From Pempheris klunzingeri (taxonomy: Eukaryota; Chordata; Actinopteri; Acropomatiformes; Pempheridae): DNA of 64,000 nt. The position numbers and the translations under genes were made by a program. Within the stretch, counting starts at the first letter, position 1. Every line of letters begins with the position of its first letter. Below, one piece after another: positions 1 through 13,733 of this stretch. The notes under the pieces are model-generated. The model was not told where the DNA came from. It saw only the letters and a list, made by a program, of their open reading frames with translations, and did no database searches. The stretch covers positions 21,752,828 to 21,816,827 of the forward strand of contig NC_092019.1 in the NCBI RefSeq assembly GCF_042242105.1, written 5' to 3'.

Positions 1-2700
1 AGCAAGTTTATACCAATCTAGAAAAAAAAAAAAAGGGATGTCAAAGGAATACAAAGACGCCACCATGCATCAAAAATGGCCTCCATACTGAAACTCCGCA
101 TTGCATTCCAGTTTGTCAAACCTCACATTGGTGGGGGAAATGCAAAACCTTTTTCTTTTTATGTCTAGAAAGAAGCTCATGCTGTTTGATCCCCAAACAA
201 AAAATAAAACCTTGTCAGCCAGAAATGTCACGCAAGACTCCCACACTATGAGTCTCCCAGCGAGAGACCAGGAATAAGGTGGCTCATGCCACAAAGTGAG
301 GAGTCCAATGATAGTTTTAAACCTTGATCTAAATGGGATAGTTTATGCCACAGGTGTAAAGTTTTAACAGCTGTGAAGTGTTAAAAAAGCTTTGGGTTTT
401 TACAGTATCTCAAGATCCAAGTCCTGACCTTTACCTAAACCCAAAACGTCTTCCTAAAAAGGTTGAACACCAGGTACACACAGTGTGCTCCAGTTGCCAA
501 ATGCAGAAAACTCTGTAGATTCAGGACTAAAACTGTGTGCACTCACAAAGACAGAAATGCCATCTCATACATATTCTTTTTGCCAGATTTATAAAGCTGC
601 ACATACATGTGTCTCTGTTTCATGCATCTCATTCACTGTGGAACTGGGCGCACGTGCATGAGCCTCATTTCCACTCCCACAGTTCACCATAAACTGACAT
701 GGAAACTCCCTTCCGATGCCAGCTCCATCGCTCATTAATGAGATGAACAGCAAAGAGAAGTTCAATTCAACCGATCGTGTGACGAGGTTCTCTAAAAGCA
801 CCAGAACAGCTGTCATTAGGCGCAGCCATTATGCACAGCTGTGGCAGTTTATAGCGAGCACACCACTAATTCATCATATGTACCTGTAAACCTTCATTAC
901 CGTGATATCTCAATCATCATTATTAGTCTTCAGAAGGATGATCGGTGATTAATTCATAAAGCTCATATTGAAACGGACTTCACAAAGTGCTTTACAATTC
1001 AAGATAAAACGTAAAATCATTAACAGGGAAATAATGGCTCAACATTAAATAAGATAAATAAAATGAAATTCGACTCAAATGATTCAAATTAAGTTTATAA
1101 ATAAAAGTAAAAAGAAGCATAAAAAAGTATCTTTGAGTGGGATTTTACAGACTGCGGTGTAGACTGCAAAATAATAACACAGTCAGTGAAACTGGCAAAC
1201 AACCTAAACAAGCACTGTTTCCCTCATGTCCACGTCATCCTTTCACCTGCAGCTAGCTCAGCTAAAACCGTGCGTACGATGATCTGAAGTATGCTCGATG
1301 TGGGCATATTATTATCACTCCATAATGTTCCAACGCTTGAGTTAGAACAATTTTCATACCAACACTTTTTGTCATTTTCATTGGAGTTGTCTTTCATGGC
1401 GTGGACAGCGCTTTACCTCGGATTCATTTTTATTTTGCAAGGCAGAAAGTAACAATGCGTTCTCAGTTTGATGGATGTGAAATGTCAGACTTCTGTTCCA
1501 GAGACAAGATTTTGTGTCTTGAGTTTTTGGGGTGTTTTTTAAATCCCTATTACACTATAACCATAATCTATCCCCGATCTTGACCCCTTGATGGGTTTAG
1601 TCACCTAACTTTAACCATAGCCTGGCCACAGTGTAATTGCCATGATGAAAGTACCACATTTTATTCTTCAAGACTCTTCAAGCACTCTTCAAGATACTCA
1701 AAGACACTTTAAAAGGCAAGTTAACAAAAGATCCTAGATTACTAAGAACACACCAAAGGCCCGAGATAGCACAGGACATTAAATCAAACAATAAAAGCAG
1801 TTATTTCTTGAGCACAGACAGATTGGCGCAGTCAAATATTCGCTTGTAGCAACTACAGCTTGATTAATGTTTTGGCACAGACAGCACTCGGGTAAGCTCG
1901 GGGAAAGACTGTGGTATTGATTTAGTACAGACAAAGTCAAAAGTGACACAAGGCTCGAGACAGGATGCGTTTATTTTATTAACACTTACCTGAAAGCACA
2001 GCCTTTTCCTAACCTTAACCAAAGTGCTTTCCTACACGCAGGTCTCGGGTGTTAAAATCCTGCAATATGTACGCCCACTATGCATCCTGACTACTGCCTT
2101 ATGGCTTGAATGTGGTACAAAAACATTGCACTCCCTTTACACAATAAAATGTTGCCAGGGAACATGATTAAGGCAGCAGTTACGTTTCCATCAAAGTATA
2201 TACTGGCAATAGAAAAGTGTATAAACATTATTTAAATGCGACAGAACTGCATTTTAGAGTAATATTGGTTTATGCTGACTCATCCAAAATCAATGCTCTG
2301 TCTGGCAGTAGGGTTGGCTTGGAAAAATGTACACAGACAGCATAAGGTAGATCTCTCTCTTAAAGCGATCCATCAAGGTTGATAATAATTTCTCTTTTAA
2401 CAGAGAGAGAGTTCTGTAAACACAACAAATTGGCTCTGGTTTCTCTCCATGTGGCCGTGGAAGAAAAAACCAGTCCAACGCATTTAACTGCAGGTGAGCC
2501 AGACAGACATGTTGGCAGGATCCGTCTCTGAAGCGCACTGATGACATTTGATGCATTTCTTACATCTTTCATTCCTTGGCGCGCACAAACACACATTAAA
2601 AACACACAGGACACACAGAGGGCACACCCAGACCTGCTCAGACCCAAGTCATGTACCTTGCTTGTAGACTCCCTGACATCTGTCTTCTCTCTCTACCCCC

Positions 2701-2737
<37 letters not shown>

Positions 2738-5700
2738 ACTTTCCTCCCACCTCTGCCCCTACCCACCCACCCCGCTCTCCTCTCCTCCAGCCAGACAGCC
2801 CAAACATCCCTCCCAAGCCTACATTCCCATTCTCTACAACTCCGTGGCTGGCTGACCTTGGAGCGGCGAGGACGGATCAGAGACAGACAGGCCAGGAGAA
2901 GGAACCGCTATTCATCTTGCGCCGGCATGCCAGCCTGGCCAAACAAGCTTGGGGAAACAATCCCTAGCAAGGGGGGAGCTGCAAGCATCACCGGCCTGAG
3001 TGGCACAATCCGTCAAATTACCTGAGCTCTCTGGACTGTGGCCCGGCCCCATATCGAGAGGCCGGCTGGAGGCTTATGGCTGAGCACGCAAGCACATATG
3101 CACACAGACACAAGATTTCCCCACAGTGACATGGGATCACAGTCTTTCCATGACATTTATCTCTGGCAGTGTTGCTCCTCTGTTGTTGTTGCCTTTATGC
3201 TTTTGACCTTGTCCCAACCTAGTGTACCTGCACTTCTTATTTGCTTGTTTTCCGTCATCACACTGCACATTCAAATACCTCATGTCGTCTTAACTTTACA
3301 CTTTTTTGGAGGGATGGGGGAGTCGAGACTGTCTCTCTCCCATGTTTTTTTTAGCTCATCTAAAAGCAGCTAACCTCATCTTCTTCTGTCACTCCCCATT
3401 TTCTTCCCATCTTGTGGGATGCACCATCACAATCAGTGCTATTGTAGCCTTCTTTTTGCTCCATCTTTCCTCCTCCTCCTCACCCTCCTGCTTCTCTTTT
3501 CCCTCTCCCCTCCTTTGCTCTCTGCGTTATTTGCTTCTCTTTTGGAAAAAAAAACTCCTGACACCTCTTCAGATCAACTGCTGTGTTTTTTTCTTCTTAC
3601 ATGGTAATCAGTTTGCAAATCAGTGCAGTGTCAGGGAGAGTGTTGCCAAGTTGTTTGGATCACTCTGCCTTAATCTGCGAGACGGCGGAATCGTTGCGGA
3701 CTGCGGAGCACGCTAGTCTGGAGTGGATTTATGTTTTAAGGGAGGCTCAGAAGGCGGAGAAGAAAGAGATATTACATTTGAGAAATGAAGTTCTCCATAA
3801 AAATACCCCAAGCACCCAGGATGCGACACAATAAAGAGGCTCAGAGTCACACCAGTGTTCTTTATGATTCATTGATGAATTATATTTCAAAAAGAACTAG
3901 TTGGATGATAAAAAATCAATTTACTGCTGTCCCATGTGGGCTGATGTTTGTCAGTTTTTAAAAATGACAAAACTTCTTTAGATTTCAAAGAAAAAGCTCA
4001 AATGAAAGTTTGATCAGCGGCTGATGGCTTTCTCAGTGTTATAGCTAAGCATAATTGTGTATGAATGTCTGTTACTAATGCATATGTCATAAGTCTGCTA
4101 TACCATCCACCAGAAGTAAATAGTCACTGGTAAATTGTCACTGCCTTTGTTTCGTCTTGCCATGACAGTCTAAACTAAAACAGCTAAAGGTTATAATGGT
4201 TTACAAGCTAAGAAGTCGATACTTTATCAGCCCTGCTAGAATAATGGAGAGCATAAAACAGGAGGAGCAGGAAGTAGGTTTTTTATACACGTTCCCCCAA
4301 GGGACCTTATCTCACCACAAACTGTTTCTAGAGAAGATGAGAAAATGAAAATGCTCTCTGAGCGTGGCAGCTTTTCCTCATAGAGTTAGTCAGTGTTTCA
4401 GTTTTGGTCTTGAAGGATTGAGTACGGCCAATGATCAGGGGCAGTTTTAGAAATCTTATTTTGAAACTCTTTGTGGTCATTTCGACACGTGTCTTTGTTT
4501 TTTACGTGTCTTTTGGTGGTCATTTTGTGTCTCTTTGTGGTCGTTTGATTGAATTAGCCTGCAGCATTTATAGAGGCTCTACCCAGTGGACCCATTCACT
4601 AATTCATCCTTTACAACCTTTGTTTGACCTTCTGAGTCTGATGGAGGGGAAGCACCCCTGTGGCCCCACCCCTTCCCTATGATTGGCTGGAGGAGATGTC
4701 ATCCAGGATGTAAAGTGAGCTATGGTGGATGGGCACACGGAGGATAGGTGTGATGGCAGTGGATTAACAAGGTAGACTAACTAGAGCCAGGATTGGCACA
4801 ACTGCTCCGACTGGGGAAACAGCTGGGTGTATCTCTGCTCCTCTTCCCAAAACTCTGTTCCTCTCCATTTAGCTCGTCACGCAGTGGCAAGCACAGACGG
4901 GATGTTCTTTGAGGGGAAGTCGCATTCAAGGACCAAGGGAACTCCCCAGCTGTGCCATGTGGTAGCTGTTTGGATCCAGGAATGCAATTGCCTTGGAAAA
5001 GCCAGGGTTGTGGGTGGGTTGAGATACATACCGCACCCCCTCGAAGGGCCGGGAGCAGGGAAGGATGGATGGAGGTTTGGGGAGTGAAGCCCGGGTTTGC
5101 TGATTTATGCTCTGGAGTGCCACTAGAGAGCTGAATCAGCAGGATGGGGAGACGGCTGAATGTGTGTGTCTAATAAATAACCTCTTCAAGTCTGCATCTT
5201 CACCCAGTTTCTACCCAGAGGAGAGAAGAGGAACCTTTTGGAGACCTTTGGCCCCTGTGTGCAGTCTGTGAGATCGGTTTTTGATGAGAACCTTCCCCTC
5301 AGGACCAGGGATGACGAGACAGCTGTTCTAACAAGTTTATTGATCATCGTAATTGTCACAAAAGTGCTGACTCATCACACACATACTCGCTCTCACACGC
5401 ACACAATGCATACAACAAAGCCTGGATTAAGCTACAGTAGCTGCTCAGGGAACAAACAGAAACACCTTCCTTTAAATCCCTCCGAGGTGACATGAAAAAC
5501 AAATAATTCCGTGTTGTTATCACCAACGTGTTGCTTTCAATAGGTGTGCGGAAAATCCCTCTAAGGCCCTCTCTTAGGGAATCAGTTCAGAGTTACATAA
5601 GAGGATGTAAGGAATTTGGGAGGCATATGCATATGAGAGCACATCGCAGAAGGGTTTTCTTAATTAGGGATGATTTTCCTCCAGCAGTAGCTTCAAATGC

Positions 5701-8700
5701 ATTTTCTTCCTCTCCCATAATGCCTTGGTCTGGAGCATCGTTGGACATCCTGCACCATGAGAAAGAAGAGTTGTGCAGATATTCCGCTGGCCAAAAGTCA
5801 GCACATGTACTCTTTACCAAATTATATTCATGTGTCCTCTTGTTGTTTACTGACCCATTTTCAGATAAAAGAAATGCATTTTTTCCTGCTTTAGCTGCTT
5901 TTGAGAGGAACTCCCCATCATGTTTTGTTTTTCTTTATTTAATACTCATCCAGACTTTCCTGGCACTATCTGAACTGAACCGAAATGAAATTGCATTTTC
6001 ACTAAAAGAAAATAACGTAGGACATTTTATGTAACAGGGAAGCAAGAATAAGAGAGGGCCTTGCCAAGAGTGGGGGAGGGGAGGGGAAGAAGGAGCACTG
6101 GATCGATGGACGGTGCAACCCAAAGCTCATTTTTAAGCCCGGGAGGAAGTTATTTGTGCAAGAGCCGTAGAATTGTAGACCGCGAGCGATAGAGACACAC
6201 GCGCATTTGCCTACAGATGTGATGCCATCAGCAAAAAAACATACTTCTCCTGGGACTCCAAAGGCCTGCTAATATCCGTCCCCACTGTACCGCCATACGA
6301 GACCTTACAAATCACCAGCCTCACAGCGCTCAACTGGCCGCGCGTCCGTCGAGCACATACACAGAGGCAGCTAATCGGAACCATCCATTATATGAGGGCA
6401 GACTTGTTTCAGGCCACCAGACATTCATGTTGATGGATGTGAATGAAGGTTGTATGAGAGACAGAGAAAGAGAACAGATTAAGTAAGTCATCTAAGGTAT
6501 TATAGTATTACATGAAAATGCAGTGATGCATGATCTCAAAGCAATGTGTGTCCCATGTATTAGTTTGTTACGTAATTCCAGGACTAATTTGACGACTCGA
6601 CTCTGCACGCGCTCTTACAGGTACTACTCTTTACAATAGGGTATTAACATGCACTTACTGACATAGCGCCTCTTTGTCAGAGGAGAGAACCTTATTATGG
6701 TTTTTTTTTTTTTTTTCACACTGATCTAAAACGGTTACATTTATGCAGCGACACTAAACGACATCCACTTCTGTGTCTCAGCACTCGTTGGCTTGTAAGT
6801 GATGGAACGTGTGTGGAAGCTGGAATGACAAATCCATGCCATATGATTTTGTAGCACCGTTACATTGAGTAGGGGCACGCAGGGGAGCGTATACAGCTCC
6901 ATAGTGGAGTATGAGCCGGTAAAACAATGACAAGCCCTATCTATCCACCCCAGGGTGGCTCCTCCGAAGTCTGCCGTATTAAACTGAGCCCTGAGATAAA
7001 GCGGCATCTTGCACAGTTCAGCTATAGGGGGAGATACGCCCACCCTCCTTATGTATTCCAGTCATGCTGCATATTGTTTGATATAATCAACATGGACCAG
7101 GGGGTACTGCGCAGCTCTCAAACACATAGCCCTCCCAAGGGTAATATAAGTCTGAGTAGCACTGACATGATTTATGCAGATTTCAACACATGGCCACATG
7201 TGCAATACTGCACGAGAGGGAACATTTTTATACAGGTTTTGGGAATCTATTTAAGAAGATATCTAAAGGATGGAGTGTGCATGTGTACATGCTGGCGATT
7301 TGTATACGTGTGTATATGGTCATAATCCAAGAGAGAATATTGCCTGGGGGTATGCTCGGTTTTGCTGTGACAAACATTGGGCAGACCTCTGAGGTTTGCC
7401 CAATGCCTATGCTTTACCTCAAATGCATTACTTAACCACACAAGTTGCCTCATATCGCAATGCAGGCTTGAAGAGGGAGCGTACAATAGTCTTGCAATTC
7501 CATTGTACACTGTATACATTTCCAGTTTGGCTGGGACTCAAGAAGCCTTGAAAAGTGAAAAAAAAAAAAAAGTTCCACATGTCTGAACCAAGATAGGACT
7601 TTACATACCAATGGGACTGGCAGAGTGTTACAGGTTTCCAAAACACTGGACTTATTTTTCAGAAATAAGTCTTTCAAAAACTCTGCAGATGCCCCCACCA
7701 TCTCGGTCTGGCATACATACGCTGGGAGGATGAGGTAGAGACTAAGCTATGCTAGTAGGCTGGAAGGCGGTGTTGAGTATTTGACAGAAAGGGACTGGAA
7801 GATTTGATAGGTAATGTAAATCATGGAATATGCCTCAGTGGAGAAGAGGAAGGAGGGCTGGAGCGCAGCGATTCTATCAGGAACCAAATCCTCCAAATGC
7901 AGCTTTGAATAAGAATGAAATAGATAAAGCTTGGAGGAGCCATCATAGGAACTGTAATATTAGACCAACAGGAGATTTGCAATACTGTTTTCTGAAATAT
8001 CACTAAACATTATCACTGCCTACTGGCTGATCTCCTGCTTTTGCCTGAATTTAGAGGACAGTGCACTTGGCTTTTCCTCTACCTCGGTTAACAAGGCTGT
8101 GCAATGTGTGGGTGGAGTGTCAGGCCAGTGTAGGTGACTACAGGTCTTATCAGTGTTGAGTGCAGGGCCACAGAGGGGAGGGGGTGTTTAAGGATGCTGG
8201 ACTCCGCTGCTCAACTTTCTGCAACTGTCAGGAGGTTAATTCCATGAAATATGTGTGGACAGCTGCCTACTTGATAAACCACATCTGTCTCAGCTGACAT
8301 GTTTTAGCTCCTACAGGCAACACAGACTTCTACAAATACCCCACACTACAAAGAGCTGTAAACTCAAAGAACTACTATTGTAACACAGCAATTGGCACCA
8401 GAATAGGAATGAACAACTACTTTAATTAACCAATCCAACTGAGCTAATCAATGTGTTGACCTGATTATTCATTTCTCCATCCAAACAAACAATTTCTTTT
8501 GATTTAATGTTGGTGTATGTAATCAAACTGATAGAGTGGGTCATTTCGGAGCTGTAATGTCAATTAAATACCAATGATAAAAGAAAAGAAAAAAATTCAG
8601 GCAGCATGAGGGAGCATCAGTATTCAGCTCTTCTCCACCGGAGGGGATGGGTGGGTGGGAGGGGAGAGGAGCTCCTATCACTCCCCTCCGCTAATTAAAA

Positions 8701-11700
8701 CTAACGACTCCAGGTGCTCCACGGCGCCGGGCCGAGGAACGGCCGGGCGGCGTGTTTGTGTTGGTGGTTCGCCTTCATTACTGTCTCCATCCATTCTCCT
8801 TAGGAACCACCTCAGTATCGACTCGGATCCCGACGCACAATGTGCAATGCAAGAAAAAAGGGGTGATCTAAATGCAAATGGTACAGTGTGATGCATTATG
8901 CAGGGCGTGAGGAGCAGTGATATGGGCAGCAGGAAGGAGATCCTTTCTTTTGGTAGGGGTGGTGGAATCTCAATGATGGCTGCTGGTCAATAACGGTATC
9001 AGGCTTCTAAATGTTCTCCAAAAGCTTGGGGATGGGGAGCGGTCGTTTCTCAGCAGCTAAGGAGTCGATTAACATGTTCTCCTCTCGGCCTTTGAGAAAG
9101 CTGGCGATCAATGGAAGACAGCGAGAAAAGCAACTATGTCTATTCCCATCCCTGTCTTTTTAAATCACACCGGGTCTCAAGAGCCCTTAGGTCATCGCGG
9201 CATTCCTTTAAAACACACATGCACACACTGGTGTGTGTAGCTCTACCCAAGGGCAGAACCACACAGATCCATAATTATGACAAATAGTTACATTCTTGTT
9301 ACTGCAGGCAATATCACAAGTGTAAAAACCTGAATTAAATTCTGGAAAATGGATCTGAGTAAAAGGTAGATTGAAGCAGATGATGGTCTTTTAGTTTAAG
9401 CTGAATCCCTACTGACAGCAGGTTTTACATCTAACTAAAATTTAAAAAATGACTAGAAGAAAGATTAAAAGATTTTACGATTTTGCACACAGCAACTGTA
9501 TAGCTAATGATCTTGCTGAAATTGTATCAGTGTCTGATAGAGAGATTGTGCTGTACGTCTCCTGCAGATTCTGCCGTTAAAGTATTGAGCTTTTCCAGCA
9601 TCAAAGTGTCCCGCCCCCCGTCAAAGATGCCGTGGACACAGTGGCCAGTTATCAGTGGAAACAAACAGCTTCCTTGAGAATGATATTTAACAACCAATAA
9701 AAACTTAAATCATGTAGTTTTAAAATTTGTAACATAAGAGCTGTGGTTAGCTACTTCACCCACCTGTATATCAAATATTATCCCTGTCATGGTCACAACT
9801 GCACCGTTTCCCTTCTTCAGTCTCGACTTTGTGGCTGGATCTCATTTAAGGAGCTGGATACCAGTCCCTGTAAACTTGTAAAGACTCGTTTTTCTGGGTT
9901 TATCAAAAGGATGTTTCCCTTTAATGGCCAAAGTTAAAAACTATGAGCTGTGATCTTTTAATTCAGCACACGGCTGGCAATTCACTGCAATTCAATGTAT
10001 CTTTATCTGTAATGCAACAACAAATCCAGGTGTTAATGCTGGTATCCGTCTTTTTTTATTAGTCGTGTTAAGTGGCATATTTCCCGTTGACTGCAAATAG
10101 CTGGTCATCATTCGTGTATTTCATGATCACATGATGACTCTCAACTTTAGCAGTTGGTGAAGCCTGACTGGATGCTGGTGCACAGTGCATTGTGAAATAC
10201 TCGTGTATGTTTCTTGTGCTCCATTCTTTTGGGCTGGGATAAAACTGTTGAGAGTCAGTGTGGAGAACACGCCCATCCAAAATAATTTACAGGTGCTAGA
10301 TCAACAATTCAGACTAAAAATAGACACAAGCAAACACTGCAGCATTTGCTATCAAAGATTCAATGCAACAATCTCACGGACACAGCAGAGAGGTAAATAA
10401 TGGTACTATTGATGGTTTGATTTCATGTAGCTGCTTCGGTTTCAGAGTCTCTGTATTGTCCATGCTGTCACGCTGACACTAGAGCTGGACAACACACTCA
10501 GGTAAGCCCACAGGGGGAAAAAGTGTGTCTCTATAAATAGCTTACAATAGACAAAAGACTGTGTGAGAAATGTTGACCCATTTTGACTTCGAAGGATGCA
10601 TTTCTCTCTCACTAGGGGGAGGCTTGATCTCTCCTTGATTCACCTGCTCTCATAGAAAATGGATGAAGGCAGCGTTTTCACACAGCATGACACATCCAGT
10701 CTGGTTGTGTCTGCCGTGTGTATTGTTTAATTGTCCTGTCATGCCCTACCTGTCCACAAGACACCCTCGGTGAGTTTAACCCGACACCTGACAGCCTCTG
10801 TGATTGACCACCTGTCTGCACAGTTGTTTCTCATTTGCTCATTAACTCCCCAGTATAAAGGGAAGGACAGTTTCCCACACATCTTTACTGGTTCATTTAT
10901 GGTCTCTGTTGTGTTGGTTGAGCTATTCACATCTGCTTGATTTTTTTTCCCCCCATTGTGTGTTTGTTTGATTGCACCTGCATGCCTGTTGCTGGCTGAA
11001 AGCTTGATCTTAACTGCAAATGCCCCCGAACCCTCTGACCATTGTGTGTGCCCGGAGTGGACTTCCTCCTACACATTAAATTCCACTCACACGTTATCAC
11101 AGTAGATGAGGTAATTTTAATTTCAATGAAATCCAATAAACAAACTTGCCTGGAGTGGAACCACTATGCTATCAAGTATGAGACAACACAGGGATCATTG
11201 TGCTTGTTATGCCGATGGCATTCAGTCTTGCTGTGTCATTAAAAATTCTTATTGAAGTTGTATTTGCCCTCAGCAATGTTGATTTTCTTTTGATGACTCT
11301 TTTCTCTCTTCTCTAGCATGTGAATATTTTGGACATATTAAAGGCCAGGCCCTGGCTTTATAAAGTAGCCCAAATAAGTGTATATTGGACGAACTAGGAG
11401 TTCTCTCTCCTCTGCCCCTGTTGGTGAATACTGAGAGGTACCCTGTCGTGTGCAGCAGTCTGCCATTGGCAGCCACTTGATGTTTCCAGAATAACTCTAG
11501 GTCTGGGTTAAAATAACTGGGGGGCACAATTATGCATTTAAAATAACTTGAGAAGATGGTGTACTTTTCTACGTAAGACTAACTCTGAAGTAAAAACATT
11601 AAACATTAAAGTAAAACACATTTTATCCTCTTGAGTCTATAGTTTCTGCATGTTTTTTTTCTTTTCAACAGATATCTTACCCTTATATGGTTTAACTATT

Positions 11701-11739
11701 ACAGTTAGTGAGAGGCATGGTCATGGTTACACAGTGAAG
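1..11739. other. Gene-poor region, no supported gene
   Basis: I see no exon series, no recognisable protein domain and no RNA gene in these 11.7 kb. Open frames here are short, lack splice-supported partners and have no family resemblance. What is visible is a CA microsatellite at 2703-2732, a pyrimidine-rich stretch around 3455-3545, and several A or T runs (for example 6701-6716 and 7560-7571). Much of the sequence is complex and non-repetitive, so it may hold regulatory DNA or non-coding transcripts that cannot be recognised by eye. Confidence 0.6.
2703..2732. repeat. CA dinucleotide microsatellite
   Basis: About 15 uninterrupted CA units follow a short C run and are followed by a variant TACACAC tail. 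It is a simple length-variable repeat with no coding role seen. Confidence 0.95.
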
Positions 11740-12260
11740 TACAGTGGGGCAAAAAAGTATTTAGTTAGCCACCAATTGTGCAAGTTCTCCCACTTAAAAA
11801 GATGAGAGAGGCCTGTAATTTTCATCATAGGTACACTTCAACTATGAGAGACAGAATGGGGGGAAAGAATCCAGGAAATGGCTTGGTGTGAAGAAATCAA
11901 CTGTGGGAGCAATTATTAGAAAATGGAAGACATACAAGACCACTGATAATCTCCCTCGATCTGGGGCTCCACGCAAGATCTCACCCCGTGGGGTCAAAAT
12001 GATCACAAGAACGGTGAGCAAAAATCCCAGAACCACACGGGGGGACCTAGCGAATGACCTGCAGAGAGCTGGGACCAAAGTAATAAAGGCTACCATCAGT
12101 AACACACTACGCCGCCAGGGACTCAAATCCTGCAGTGCCAGACGTGTCCCCCTGCTTAAGCCAGTACATGTCCAGGCCCGTCTGAAGTTTGCTAAAGAGC
12201 ATTTGGATGATCCAGAAGAGGATTGGGAGAATGTCATATGGTCAGATGAAACCAAAATAG

Positions 12261-13128
<868 letters not shown>

Positions 13129-13733
13129 ACGTAAAGGAAAGAATGAATGGGGCCATGTAACGTGAGATTTTGAGTGAAAACCTCCTTCCATCAGCAAGGG
13201 CATTGAAGATGAAACGTGGCTGGGTGTTTCAGCATGACAATGATCCCAAACACACCGCCCGGGCAACGAAGGAGTGGCTTCGTAAGAAGCATTTCAAGGT
13301 CCTGGAGTGGCCTAGCCAGTCTCCAGATCTCAACCCCATAGAAAATCTTTGGAGGGAGTTGAAAGTCCGTGTTGCACAGCGACAGCCCCAAAACATCACT
13401 GCTCTAGAGGAGATCTGCATGGACGAATGGGCCAAAATACCAGCAACAGTGTGTGACAACTTTGTGAAGACTTACAGAAAACATTGCCAACAAAGGGTAT
13501 ATAACAAAGTATTGAGATGAACTTTTGTTATTGACCAAATACTTATTTTCCACTATAATTTGCAAATAAATTCTTTAAAAATCCTACAATGTGATTTCCT
13601 GGATTCTTTCCCCCCATTCTGTCTCTCATAGTTGAAGTGTACCTATGATGAAAATTACAGGCCTCTCTCATCTTTTTAAGTGGGAGAACTTGCACAATTG
13701 GTGGCTGACTAAATACTTTTTTGCCCCACTGTA

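Noticed and set aside
5528-6034. A 168-codon plus-strand open frame in the gene-poor region
   Set aside because: No signal peptide, domain or conserved pattern; no splice sites or poly(A) context that form a gene.
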